The notes below the pieces were generated by a model, which made no database searches, was not told where the DNA came from, and saw nothing but the letters and a program-made list of their open reading frames with translations. From Bacteroidota bacterium (GTDB taxonomy: Bacteria > Bacteroidota > Bacteroidia > AKYH767-A > 2013-40CM-41-45), in assembly GCA_016711505.1 (NCBI GenBank), contig JADJSV010000009.1:62001-126000 (forward strand): 64,000 nt of DNA, in the 5' to 3' direction. This document shows positions 11,101 to 20,092 of the stretch, one piece after another (position 1 is the stretch's first letter; each line of letters starts with the position of its first letter). Made by a program: the position numbers and the translations under genes.

Positions 11101-11455
11101 GAAAAATATTACATTCTCATGTGCGACCTCTCCGAGGTCGGGTCATTCCTCGGGGGTCGGGTCGGTCGGGGCTTTGTGCTTTGTACAAATATGCGACCTC
11201 TCTGAGGTCGGGTCCGTCGGGGCTTTGTGCTTTCTGCAAATATGCGACCTCTCTGAGGTCGGGTCTATCGGGGCTTTGTGCCTTTTACAAATATGCGACC
11301 TCTTCGAGGTCGGGTCCATCGGGGCTTTGTGCTTTGTACAAATATGTGACCTCTCTGAGGTCGGGTCCGTCGGGGCTTTGTGCTTTCTGTAAATATGCGA
11401 CCTCTCCGAGGTCGGGAGTTTGGAAGATTTCCGGCAACTCATAACCTGTCTACTT
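11101..11455. repeat. 51-bp hairpin repeat array 1 (six copies)
   Basis: Repeat starts fall at 11120, 11191, 11242, 11293, 11344 and 11395: exactly 51 bases apart except for a 20-base insertion in the first unit. Each unit carries a palindrome CGACCTC-NNN-GAGGTCG followed by a conserved GGGGCTTTGTGCTTT block and TACAAAT. The array begins after GAAAAATATTAC and ends near 11440. Because 51 is a multiple of three, long open frames run through it on both strands, but these look like repeat artefacts. The rest of 10891-11100 is plain AT-rich sequence with no gene seen. Confidence 0.95.
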
Positions 11456-11466
11456 AAAAAAAGATT

Positions 11467-12198
11467 TCAAAAATATTTTTCAATGTTCAATCCGTAGGTA
11501 AGCAATAAAGTTTCACGCTTTGTCCGGCTTATTAAATTGTAGTTGAAATCTGTAGAAAAGTTAAGAGACCTGAAAAGTTTACAAGAAAGATTGAGTGTAT
11601 TTTTTATTATATAATCATTGCCATAATTTAATGACGGTTGATAGAAACCCATGCCATTGACAGTGAGTAAATTTTTGTATTTCCACCGGATATGAAGACG
11701 TGAAGAACTTCGGAAAGTTTCATATTCTTCTTTCAGACCTTCACTTGGAATTATATTGCTGTGTTCATAGATGACACCGGTGCTGATATTGATCCTGAAG
11801 CTTTCTTTGTCGAAAATATTATAAGCAATTCCAAAACCACCTTGTTCCTGATCATTAATAGCCAGTGAATAGCTTTTAATATAGTTTGCCAGTCCCCAGT
11901 AAAAAAAATGCTTGAAAGTCTTGTACAGATTAAAATCCAACGAACTTGAATAATCATTATTAATTTTCTTCGACTGACTTTCGCCATATATCCAGGAGCT
12001 GTTAGAGTTCAGAGAAATATCACTTCTGCGAAGTCCATATTTTATTCCATGATTGAACAGATAGTTGGTTCCGTCGTTTGTTGTATTAATATTGCCTGTT
12101 GCAGCTACGTTCAGGACATTGTGAATTGAATCATTAAACTGACCGGATGAAAATTCAGAATTTAAAACAAATATAATAAGCAGGAATATCCGGAACAT
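11467..12198 (-). CDS. Putative outer-membrane beta-barrel protein (DUF481-like)
   Basis: 243 aa from the ATG at 12198, chosen because it places a signal peptide (FRIFLLIIFVLNSEFSSGQ) at the N-terminus; the longer frame would start at 12249. The mature part has alternating beta-strand patterns (GWYG-free, rich in Tyr, Asn, Ser and Phe) and ends in KYF, an aromatic C-terminal residue typical of outer-membrane barrels. It resembles DUF481/YdiY-type salt-induced outer-membrane proteins, but this is a pattern judgement. It is bracketed by the two 51-bp hairpin arrays, which are in direct orientation to each other. No partner gene is adjacent. Confidence 0.65.
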   Translation of the reverse strand: MFRIFLLIIFVLNSEFSSGQFNDSIHNVLNVAATGNINTTNDGTNYLFNHGIKYGLRRSDISLNSNSSWIYGESQSKKINNDYSSSLDFNLYKTFKHFFYWGLANYIKSYSLAINDQEQGGFGIAYNIFDKESFRINISTGVIYEHSNIIPSEGLKEEYETFRSSSRLHIRWKYKNLLTVNGMGFYQPSLNYGNDYIIKNTLNLSCKLFRSLNFSTDFNYNLISRTKRETLLLTYGLNIEKYF

Positions 12199-12289
12199 GG
12201 AGGCAGAAATTGATTTAGGCAATAAAAATAAATAAAAAACTTTGAGCAAATGTATTTTGAAATTGTGCTACAATTTTTTCTTCTCTGAT

Positions 12290-12570
12290 GAAAAATATTA
12301 CGTTATCATGTGCGACCTCTCCGAGGTCGGGTCGGTCAGGGCTTTGTGCTTTCTACAAATATGCGACCTCTCCGAGGTCGGGTTCGTCGGGGCTTTGTAC
12401 TTTCTACAAATATGCGACCTCTTCGAGGTCGGGTTCGTCGGGGCTTTGTGCTTTCTACAAATATGCGACCTCTCCGAGGTCGGGTTCGTCGGGGCTTTGT
12501 GCTTTCTACAAATGTGCGACCCTTTCAGGGTCGGCAGTCTGGGGAGTTTCTGACAGTTTAGGTTTTTAAA
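12290..12570. repeat. 51-bp hairpin repeat array 2 (five copies)
   Basis: Copies start at 12310, 12361, 12412, 12463 and 12514, exactly 51 bases apart, in the same orientation as array 1. The array begins after the same GAAAAATATTAC flank as array 1 and ends with a similar AGTCTGGGGAGTTT tail. In the last copy the stem is CGACCCT-TTC-AGGGTCG, with both sides changed together. Open frames through the array are not convincing genes. Confidence 0.95.
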
Positions 12571-12592
12571 ATTATCACGAAGTGTATTGTAC

Positions 12593-12644
12593 GTTCGCTA
12601 TTGTTGGGGTGTAGTCTGCAAACTACACCCCAACAATAGCGAAC
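12593..12644. repeat. Perfect 23-bp hairpin (ACTACACCCC type)
   Basis: Arms at 12593-12615 and 12622-12644 are perfectly complementary (GTTCGCTATTGTTGGGGTGT and onward), with a six-base loop CTGCAA. There is no T tract, so it is not a standard terminator. It lies 23 bases after array 2. REP-like hairpins mobilised by Y1/RAYT transposases look like this, but no transposase is present here. Confidence 0.9.
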
Positions 12645-12723
12645 TGACTGGCGACTACATAAAATGTTAGTTCAGTAGCAACCTCACACTTTTCAAATCA
12701 TTTATCCAAATATAAAAGTGGCA

Positions 12724-12781
12724 GGACGAAGTCTTGAAATTAAAAATTGTTGTTTCAAAACTTCCTACACAGACTTCGTCC
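12724..12781. repeat. Imperfect hairpin GGACGAAGTCT...AGACTTCGTCC
   Basis: An 11-base perfect outer stem (12724-12734 with 12771-12781) encloses an inner partial stem, TTGAAAT with TTTCAA. Nothing else is recognisable between 12645 and 12950; an open frame there shows no family signal and overlaps the hairpin. Confidence 0.75.
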
Positions 12782-12950
12782 GGGAAAACACGAAAGTAAT
12801 TTGTTCACAGGCAATGGCTCAACAGTTTTCCTGGCAGAATCACGCAAATGTTTGTGTAGAAGAAAGTCATGAAGTATTGCAGCTTAACTTCTTGCCAATT
12901 ACCGATTGCTCCTTTTGCTCTTGTACACTTGTGTTCTTGTGTTTAAAAAC

Positions 12951-13703
12951 CTACCGCGAAAGCTCCCTCAATTTCCTGTACTTCAGATAAGTCGACCATG
13001 CAGAAATTTTTGCAATCGTAAATCCGGCACGACCATCTAAAAATCCGAAGTGGACGATGTAGTGATGGAGAAATTTTGCAATGGGATTGATGAGAAGTTT
13101 GAAGAAGGAGGCTTTCTTTCCCATCTTGAAAAAAGATTTCGCTGCTATATCAGCGAAGTATTCGGCTTGTTTGTAGTGCTCTTCTACTGTGTAGTAACTG
13201 TAATGTAAAATATCGCCTTGAAGTTTTCCTGTGTTGGAATCTCCGGTTGTCAGTTCGTATTTGCCGTGCGGATTGACTCCGGCCCACTGCCCTTTTCTGC
13301 TGTCCCACAAACGTAATTTGGTATCGGGATACCAGCCACTGTGATGAACCCATTTGCCGCAGTAGTTGGTGAGACGATTCATATAATATCCATCGTGAAC
13401 AAAATTCTTTTTCACTTCTGAAATTGAATTGCGGAGTTTTTCATCGAGGGCTTCATCGGCATCGAGTGAAAGAATGTGTGGATACTTCGCTTGTGTAATG
13501 GCAAAATTTTTCTGCTGAATATGTCCTTCGAATTTATTTTCGATGAATTTTGCGCCGTAACTCAGACAGATCTCTTTTGTTTTGTCTTTGCTGAAGGAAT
13601 CTACAATTACAATTTCATCTGCAATTCCTTTTACGGAATCCAGACAACGTGCAATATTGTGCTCTTCATTGAAAGTAATGATCACTACAGAAACAGGAGT
13701 CAT
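12951..13703 (-). CDS. Family 2 glycosyltransferase (LPS-core WaaE/KdtX-like)
   Basis: 250 aa, GT-A fold. The N-terminus VSVVIITFNEEHNIARCL is the nucleotide-sugar strand. IVDSFSKDKT and LSLDADEAL (the DxD-type metal site) follow, and then the HHSGWYPDTKLRL block seen in the WaaE/KdtX beta-1,4-glucosyltransferase-like subfamily. It probably adds a sugar to lipid A-core or another envelope glycan at the inner face of the membrane. It starts 8 bases after the end of the O-antigen-ligase-like gene, on the same strand, so a shared envelope-glycan role is likely. The exact sugar cannot be read from sequence. Confidence 0.88.
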   Translation of the reverse strand: MTPVSVVIITFNEEHNIARCLDSVKGIADEIVIVDSFSKDKTKEICLSYGAKFIENKFEGHIQQKNFAITQAKYPHILSLDADEALDEKLRNSISEVKKNFVHDGYYMNRLTNYCGKWVHHSGWYPDTKLRLWDSRKGQWAGVNPHGKYELTTGDSNTGKLQGDILHYSYYTVEEHYKQAEYFADIAAKSFFKMGKKASFFKLLINPIAKFLHHYIVHFGFLDGRAGFTIAKISAWSTYLKYRKLRELSR

Positions 13704-13711
13704 ATCTGCGG

Positions 13712-15294
13712 CTAATGTAGCGATTTTTCAGTGTCTCCTTCGCGGCGTTGATTGTAAAAGAGAATAAAAAATAAACCGACAAATGTTGCTCCCGGTTGAG
13801 TCTCTAACGTATCTTCTGTCAGCATAGAAACCAGACAGATGATCAGAAACAAAATAAAAATTGCAGGCAACTGCCGGGCTCTTCTTAATGGATATAAAAG
13901 TGCAAACAAAAAATACAGCAGTCCGGGAATACCAAATGCTGCAGCAATTGACAAATACTGATTATGTGAATTCAATCTGTGTGCTTCATCCAACCGTGTA
14001 TTCATTCGTTCATACTGATTTTCAAACTCCGGTTTCAGATCACCGGTTCCTACACCAAACAACGGCGATGTTTTAATTACACCGACAGCAGCACGCCAGA
14101 ATTCAAGTCGTTGAGCGACTGAATGTCCACTCGGATCACCGCCTTTCAGCAAATTATCAATCTCCCAGATCACCTGATTTACTCTTGAACGCAGATCCGA
14201 CATTTTCTGAAAATTGACATTCGGTACTCCGGCTTCTATCGATTGGATTTCATTTTTGTCAGAGAATAAACAGCTGCAGAATCCTTCCGCATTCCTTTAC
14301 TTGTTAAAAAGCGCACAAGAGTTGCCTTGATGGGTTGCTTTTTATGGTCAAGTGAATCTAAATGGATCTTACTTCTTTCATTCCATGCTTTTTTTAATTC
14401 AGGTATACAGAGATAAATATTTACCTGATAGCCATTCTCAAAATTATTGTCATCGAGATAAAAGTCGTATGGATTTCCTTGCGCTGTTTTATCGTTGACG
14501 TTGATTACTTCTTGTTTCTTATTATAAAAATCATGGATCAGTCCTGTTACATAAACTGTAATTGTTAATGGAATAGCAACGATCAACACAAATGAAAGTA
14601 CTTTTTTAACCTTATTACCCGAGATAAGCAGATGATAAATAAGTACACTAACCGTTAGAATAACCAGCACGATCAATCCCGTCAGAGATTCAACAATTAC
14701 TAAAAAAGCAGCGAACCAGATGGCAAGTAACAAGGCAATAAATTTTGCAACCGGTGTCAGTTCTTTTCTGTAACCAATATAAAACACAAGTGTGCAGATT
14801 GCAACACAAGTGAACAATGCAAACCGGATATGCGAAATTTTGTAAATAAAAATATCCCTGATGTCGTAGATGTCTCTGTGAATTATTCCGGTCAATACAG
14901 CAATGGCAGAAATCGTTCCTGCGAAGACAGCAAAAACAAATGCGCCCATGATATAGCGGAATTGTTTTTCGGTAAGTTTTTCAGTTCCGGAAATTATTAT
15001 GGGAAGAAGTAATAAAGGCAATTTGATGCGGAGGTCTTTCATTCCGGCTGCAAGATCAGTTGTCCATAGGATTCCAACCAGATGCAAGAGCCAGATGCCG
15101 ACAAAAACTACTGCGACTTTATTTGAAGTGAAACGCTTCCAGCGTTCTTTGATATTGCCTTCTAAAAAAAACGAACCGACTAAAAAGAATTGAGAAAGGC
15201 TTGTGAGAAATAATGAAACGGGTAATCCGGTGACCAGGAGGGTGAGACCGGTTAGGTAGAGGTAATTAGTTTTGTATTTTAGAAGTGGGGTCAA
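13712..15294 (-). CDS. O-antigen ligase family (Wzy/WaaL-like) membrane protein, one frameshift
   Basis: Restored length is 527 aa. Many hydrophobic helices cover residues 10-270, followed by a large periplasmic loop. Near the C-terminus SPLFGVGTGDLKPEF and HNQYLSIAAAFGIPGLLYFL match the O-antigen ligase/polymerase (Wzy_C) pattern, including the conserved HN(Q/M) element. One A is missing from the A run at 14248-14250; restoring it joins KMK to IQSIEAGVP. It probably transfers or polymerises surface glycan at the outer face of the inner membrane, and it is cotranscribed with the GT2 gene downstream. Confidence 0.85.
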
Positions 15295-15312
15295 ATGCTG
15301 AATAATGCTTAT

Positions 15313-15716
15313 TTATTTCCCGCAGATTTGCGCGGAGTTGCGCAGAATTTCCGTAAGATTTTGTTTTAATGGTTAAAATTTTCTCCCGCAGATCTCGCGG
15401 AGCTCGCAGATTTAGCGCAGATTTTTTTTGAGTTATGAATTCTTTGGTCTTCTTCTGTCCAAATAGCTAGACCCATTTTGTTCTTGTTTTTTATTTCCCG
15501 CAGAGTTGCGCAGAATTTCCGCAGAATTTTGTTTTGATGTTTAAATTTTTCTCCCGCAGATCTCGCGGATCTCGCAGATTTAGCGCAGAGTATTTTGAGT
15601 TATAATTCCATGGTCTTCTTGTGTACTTGTGTTTTGTTTTTATTTCCCGCAGAAAAGGAGCAGATTTTTGCCGGATAATCGTGCAAGTGTGACCTCTGAC
15701 CTCTGACCTTTGACCT
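15313..15716. repeat. CGCAGA repeat block in tandem, ending in GTGTGACC repeats
   Basis: The block ATTTCCCGCAGA...TTGCGCAGAATTTCCG followed by CTCCCGCAGATCTCGCGG occurs twice (from ~15314 and ~15493), with a truncated third start at 15642. The copies differ by scattered substitutions. From 15689 the sequence changes to GTGTGACC-TCTGACC-TCTGACC-TTTGACC. Together this fills the 432-base gap between the O-antigen-ligase gene and ctpA. No gene is seen in it. Confidence 0.85.
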
Positions 15717-15726
15717 TTTCAACAGA

Positions 15727-17421
15727 CTACTTACTGTCATCCTTCTCGCCCGCATTCGCATTGATCGCTCCGGACAAAATTCCTGTGTAGGTGATTTTAT
15801 CGTTCAGTACTTCGATGGCTTTTTTCACTTCCATATCGTGAGTCAGAGATTCTTTGATGCGTCCTTGCTGATAACCATAGCGTGAAGCGATCTCATCTTC
15901 GAGCAATGAAACGATATCTGTTTTATTTTTTTCGATGTCTTCCTGTTTGTTGTGTTTCAGTTTGGACTGAAGAGTTTCAATATCTGTTTTCAGAGTAGAT
16001 AAATATAATTCATCCTCCGCATTCTTTTTGAAATCTTCAAGTGATTTTTCACTTTTTGTGATGTAGTCATATTCTTTGTCAGAAATATAGCTCAGGAAAT
16101 CCGTCCAGTCTGCATTAGACAAAACGAAATCGCCTGCAGGAATAGTGGCATGCAATGTTCTGTAACGTGATGCATAATCGAAGATGATACTTTTGCTTAC
16201 GAGACTATTGCAGATAGGGTTCATTTTTTTCAACGTCGTAGTATAATCAGGTTTTATTCCTCCGCCGTCATAAACTTTTCTGCCTGCTTTAGTTTTAAAT
16301 TCACTTACCAGTGAATCAGGAATTTTTCCTACACTGCCATCTTCGTTTCTGTGAGTATAATCAAGGGCCTGAATACATCGTCCACTCGGAATATAATACT
16401 TCGAAGTTGTAATTTTCAATTGCGAATTATATGAAAGCGGACGAGTGGTCTGAACGAGACCTTTTCCAAAAGTACGCTGACCGATCACAACTGCTCTGTC
16501 AAGATCCTGAAGTGAACCGGAAACGATTTCAGATGCAGATGCAGAACCACTATTTACAAGAACAGCTAAAGGTAATTCAGTATCGATTGCTTCATTGACG
16601 GCTTTGTAAGGGCGATCAGCATCTTTGTATCTGCCTTTTGTACTTACAATTTCCTGTCCGCGGGGAATGAAAATATTTGAAGTGTTCACAGCTTCGTGTA
16701 ATAGTCCGCCGGGATTTCCACGCAGATCTAAAACCAAACCTGACAAATTATTTTTCAATTTCAATTCTTTCAATGCTTCGGCAACATCTTTAGCGCAATT
16801 TTCTGTGAAGCTGTTCAGTTTAATATATCCGATCTTATTATCAAGCATTCCATAATACGGAACCGGTTTAACTTTGATCTCTTCACGCATGAGAATTTTT
16901 TCGAAAGGCTTCTCTTCACCTTCGCGTTTAATTAGTAATTTCACTTCAGTCTTTGGTGAGCCTTTTAATGCACGACTGATCTCATCTGTTTTTTTATTTT
17001 TTGTTGTCTTCCCATCAATTTCAAGAATGACATCTCCGGCACGAAGTCCGGCTTTGTCGGCAGGAAAACCTTCATACGGATCACTTACAATTACATAATC
17101 ACCTTTCGGTCGTATTACAGCACCAATTCCACCATACTGTCCGGTCGTCATGAAGCGATAGTCTTCAATGTTTGATTCCGGAATGTAGTTGGTATAAGGA
17201 TCAAGGCTTGAAAGCATTTCATCGATTCCTTTCTTCATTATTTTTCCCGGATCAACCGAATCGACGTAGTACATATTTACTTCACGATAGAGTGAAGAAA
17301 ATATGTCGAGGTTTTTCGAAACCTCAAAATAATTATCGACGAAGGAATATGAAGTTATGGAAGCGATAGCAGTAAGGACAATTACTATTTTCAGCTTTTG
17401 GGTTTTGAGGAATTTTTTCAT
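15727..17421 (-). CDS. S41 carboxy-terminal processing peptidase (CtpA/Prc-like)
   Basis: 564 aa. One N-terminal membrane anchor or signal segment (residues 10-27) is followed by an S41 N-terminal domain, a PDZ domain (about 95-175; YGGIGAVI and AGLRAGDVILEIDG) and the protease core. The catalytic Ser295 lies in SGSASASEIV and the Lys320 in RTFGKGLVQ, spaced as in E. coli Prc (S+25). The C-terminal ~130 residues are helical and charged. It probably processes or degrades envelope proteins in the periplasm. It follows yidD in the conserved series hemD-rnpA-yidD-ctpA, and both sides of the gene carry CGCAGA plus GTGTGACC repeats. Confidence 0.93.
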   Translation of the reverse strand: MKKFLKTQKLKIVIVLTAIASITSYSFVDNYFEVSKNLDIFSSLYREVNMYYVDSVDPGKIMKKGIDEMLSSLDPYTNYIPESNIEDYRFMTTGQYGGIGAVIRPKGDYVIVSDPYEGFPADKAGLRAGDVILEIDGKTTKNKKTDEISRALKGSPKTEVKLLIKREGEEKPFEKILMREEIKVKPVPYYGMLDNKIGYIKLNSFTENCAKDVAEALKELKLKNNLSGLVLDLRGNPGGLLHEAVNTSNIFIPRGQEIVSTKGRYKDADRPYKAVNEAIDTELPLAVLVNSGSASASEIVSGSLQDLDRAVVIGQRTFGKGLVQTTRPLSYNSQLKITTSKYYIPSGRCIQALDYTHRNEDGSVGKIPDSLVSEFKTKAGRKVYDGGGIKPDYTTTLKKMNPICNSLVSKSIIFDYASRYRTLHATIPAGDFVLSNADWTDFLSYISDKEYDYITKSEKSLEDFKKNAEDELYLSTLKTDIETLQSKLKHNKQEDIEKNKTDIVSLLEDEIASRYGYQQGRIKESLTHDMEVKKAIEVLNDKITYTGILSGAINANAGEKDDSK

Positions 17422-17436
17422 TTAACGTTTTTCTTT

Positions 17437-17663
17437 CCTGCAGATCTCGCTGAAGCGACAAATAGCTGCAGATTTTTTATTTCCCGCAGATCTCGCAGAA
17501 CTCGCAGATTTGCCGCAGATTTTTTTAATTTAATTTCCAATCAAAAGTATTACTTACTCAGAAGTAAAATTTCCCGCAGATTCCGCGGATAAATTCGCGG
17601 ATAAGGCGCAGATTCTCGCTACCTATCCAACCAGTGTGACCTTTGACCTCTGACCTTTGACCC
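17437..17663. repeat. CGCAGA repeats and GTGTGACC repeats upstream of ctpA
   Basis: 17437-17520 and 17569-17616 carry TTTCCCGCAGATCTCGCAGA words. 17634-17663 is GTGTGACC-TTTGACC-TCTGACC-TTTGACC. This repeats the composite found at the other end of ctpA (15642-15716), in the same orientation. Confidence 0.85.
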
Positions 17664-17693
17664 TCATTATCACTAGTCTCTACCTTGCATTAC

Positions 17694-17927
17694 CTATGGC
17701 AACGGATCATATCCATGTCCGCCCCACGGATGGCACCTTAGAATTCTTTTGATCGCCAGATATCCACCTTTCCAAGGACCGTATTTTTTTATTGCCTGAG
17801 TACCATAGACAGAACAGGAAGGTTCGAATCGACAGCTTGGACGAAGCAATGGCGAAAGCGCCAGCTGGTAAAAGCGGATGAGACCGAGAAACAATTTACT
17901 AAGAATGCGATTGAAGATCTTTAGCAA
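17694..17927 (-). CDS. yidD: Membrane protein insertion efficiency factor YidD
   Basis: 77 aa. The sequence has the family core: FYQLALSPLLRPSCRFEPSCSVYGTQAI, then CHPWGGHGYDP near the C-terminus. YidD is a small inner-membrane-associated protein that helps YidC-dependent insertion. Its start lies within the last 29 bases of rnpA, an arrangement known in many bacteria and indicating coupled translation. No YidC gene is in the window. Confidence 0.95.
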   Translation of the reverse strand: MLKIFNRILSKLFLGLIRFYQLALSPLLRPSCRFEPSCSVYGTQAIKKYGPWKGGYLAIKRILRCHPWGGHGYDPLP

Positions 17928-18306
17928 AGCGTTGTAATATTTGTTTTATTTTGATGTCGGCCTCAAAGAAACTGATCTGCGTTTTACCGGAGTAATTAAG
18001 GAGTAAAGCACATTGCAAATTCCGTTCAGCTAACAACGTATAAATATCTGATTTATTTTTACGATATGATTCGCGCATGAGTCTTTTCATGCGGTTTCTA
18101 TCAACAGCTTTTTTAAAATTTCTTTTAGGGACACTGAAAGCAATCTGTGCGGGAAAGTCTGTCGGTAAAACAATTGGCAACCACATTAATCTGAAAGGAG
18201 CAATGACAATATTTTTACCTGAAGCCACAAGTTCCTCTATAGCTTTGCGACCGTTGAGCCGCTCCGCTTTCCTGAAAGTATGACGGCGGGGCAAAGCGGC
18301 GTTCAT
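17899..18306 (-). CDS. rnpA: Ribonuclease P protein component RnpA
   Basis: 135 aa. RnpA is the protein subunit of RNase P, which trims tRNA 5' leaders. It begins with the typical RRHTFRKAERL and contains the RNR signature FKKAVDRNRMKRLMRESYR. Length is normal. It starts 8 bases after hemD ends and overlaps yidD. The usual rpmH neighbour is absent, which is ordinary in Bacteroidota. Confidence 0.95.
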   Translation of the reverse strand: MNAALPRRHTFRKAERLNGRKAIEELVASGKNIVIAPFRLMWLPIVLPTDFPAQIAFSVPKRNFKKAVDRNRMKRLMRESYRKNKSDIYTLLAERNLQCALLLNYSGKTQISFFEADIKIKQILQRFAKDLQSHS

Positions 18307-18313
18307 GAGGAAA

Positions 18314-19066
18314 TTACTTGTTATTTTTCTTGATGTATTGTTCCAAAGCCATCGTCATAGATGGAGCAGCGGGAACAGGCGCCTGAATATCAAGTCGCAA
18401 TCCGGCGTCAGTTACTGCTTGTGCAGTAGTTGGGCCAAAAGCAGCAATACGCGTGTTATTCTGTTTGAATTTAGGGAAATTTTTGAAAAGGGAAGTTATT
18501 CCGGATGGACTGAAGAAAACCAGAACATCGTAATTTACTTCTGCAAGATCGGAAAGATCGCTTGCTACTGTTTTATAGATGACAGCTTTAGTATAATCGA
18601 TAGAATGCGAGTCGAGAGTTTCGAAAATCTCTTGCTTGTGAATATCAGTACAGGGCACTAAGAATTTTTCTTTCTTATGCTTTTTAATGAGATCCATTAA
18701 GTCGTTGATCGTTTGTTTTCCAAAGAAAATTTTTCTTTTTCTATAGACAACAAATTTCTGCAAGTAATAGGCAGTAGATTCTGAGATGCAGAAATACTTC
18801 ATTGTTTCAGGAACAACGATTCGCATTTCATTACAGATCCGGAAAAAATTATCAGCTGCATTACGACTGGTCAGAATTACAGCAGAATGCTCAGGGATAG
18901 CAACCTTATCTTTTCTGAAATTAGCAGCAGGGATCGGTTCAACATGAATGAACGGTCGAAAGTCGATTTTTACGCTAAATTTCTTTGATAAATCAAAATA
19001 GGGCGACTTATCTGTTTCAGGCTTTGGCTGTGTAACCAGGATACTTTTAACTTTCAAACTACTCAT
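18314..19066 (-). CDS. hemD: Uroporphyrinogen-III synthase (HemD family)
   Basis: 250 aa. HemD cyclises hydroxymethylbilane in heme and B12 synthesis. The protein starts with KVKSILVTQPKPE, has AVILTSRNAADNFF (first domain), and later DVLVFFSPSGITSLFKNFP and IAAFGPTTAQAV, the pattern of the second HemD domain. Family sequences are very divergent, so the call rests on these motifs and on the DUF4271-hemD-rnpA-yidD order that Bacteroidota share. Confidence 0.85.
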   Translation of the reverse strand: MSSLKVKSILVTQPKPETDKSPYFDLSKKFSVKIDFRPFIHVEPIPAANFRKDKVAIPEHSAVILTSRNAADNFFRICNEMRIVVPETMKYFCISESTAYYLQKFVVYRKRKIFFGKQTINDLMDLIKKHKKEKFLVPCTDIHKQEIFETLDSHSIDYTKAVIYKTVASDLSDLAEVNYDVLVFFSPSGITSLFKNFPKFKQNNTRIAAFGPTTAQAVTDAGLRLDIQAPVPAAPSMTMALEQYIKKNNK

Positions 19067-19112
19067 AAATGGGATTTCCGTTTCGTTATAAGATATCGGG
19101 GTGCACAGTTGA

Positions 19113-20008
19113 TTATGAAACGATGATCCGGATCAAAATCAACAAGGGCGCGATTTCAAGGGTGCAAAGATATAAAAATAAATAGAGCAGAGAGAAAGAA
19201 GGCATACTCAGTCCAACCAACACACCGCGAAACATCCTATAGGCAAAGGCTGTCCCGGCCAGAATCACTGCAATAAGGATGAGCCAGGAGGCTGAAATCA
19301 TTTGATTATAGGCGATCAGGCAGACAAATGGCAGTAGAGCAATACCTAAGATGTTGTTTATCAGAAATGTATTGAAGATATAGGTGGCCATTTCCCGGTC
19401 AAGGTTAAAGAGCCAGCCACTAATTTTAAGTATCAGGAATTTCAGGGTGTATGCTGCAGAAACGATAACTGCAAAAAATAAGAACCTGCTGAAGCCAATT
19501 CCGATTCCCCCGATTTCCCAGCCGTAATAAACACTGATGAGATAAAGAAAAAGTGCAGCAATCAGATTAAAAACAATACTCAGATAGACAGATGCTCTTT
19601 GAACAAGTATGTTTTCGTCGCGTACAATCTGATTGGTAAGATTATTATTAACGAATGCAACCAGCATTTGCGAGAAATATTTATTGTAAAAAATTCTAAG
19701 TGCTGCGAAAACTGCAAGTACAACCAATATGATAGGAAAAACCATATAGGAGAAACGTGAGACCGGGCAATGGGTTCTGCACCTGTGGGGTGAAGCAAAT
19801 GTCCTTTGTATATATCAGTGTATTTGCTTGCTACCGGTAACGTATCATTGAAATAAATTACTGAATCTGTTTTCCAGTAAGTGTGCAGGGCACTGTCAAC
19901 ATTGACTGATGCTATTCCGGAAGTATCTGTCAGCAATACACGCGAAGCCTGAACCGTGACAGTATCACTTAAAGTATTGGAAATTGAATTGAGCGAATCG
20001 ACAGACAT
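19113..20008 (-). CDS. DUF4271 membrane protein, one frameshift
   Basis: Restored length is 298 aa. A Ser/Thr-rich extracytoplasmic or disordered N-terminus (residues 1-75) is followed by about seven hydrophobic helices. One T is missing in the run at 19737-19741; restoring it joins SPIWFF to PIILVVLAVFAALRIFY. DUF4271 is a Bacteroidota-specific integral membrane family of unknown function, usually found upstream of hemD as here. Confidence 0.85.
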
Positions 20009-20092
20009 GCGACAAGGTGTAACGGATTGGGGTGGGAAATGTTGCTACTTTACGGTTTTTTATGAAAATCTGCAGGAAATTTATAAATGATT

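Noticed and set aside
11097..12569. Open frames running through the 51-bp arrays on both strands
   Set aside because: Because 51 is a multiple of three, several frames stay open with a repetitive 17-residue unit. This is a repeat artefact with no family signal.
11101..12570. CRISPR arrays
   Set aside because: The spacing is constant but the sequence between palindromes is conserved rather than unique spacers, and no cas gene is present.
12718..12990. Open frame on the plus strand
   Set aside because: It overlaps the hairpin at 12724 and the end of the GT2 gene and has no recognisable features.
17815..17835. tRNA-like GGTTCGAATC
   Set aside because: It lies inside yidD coding sequence, with no cloverleaf around it. 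A similar match near 39932 is inside the GCDH gene.
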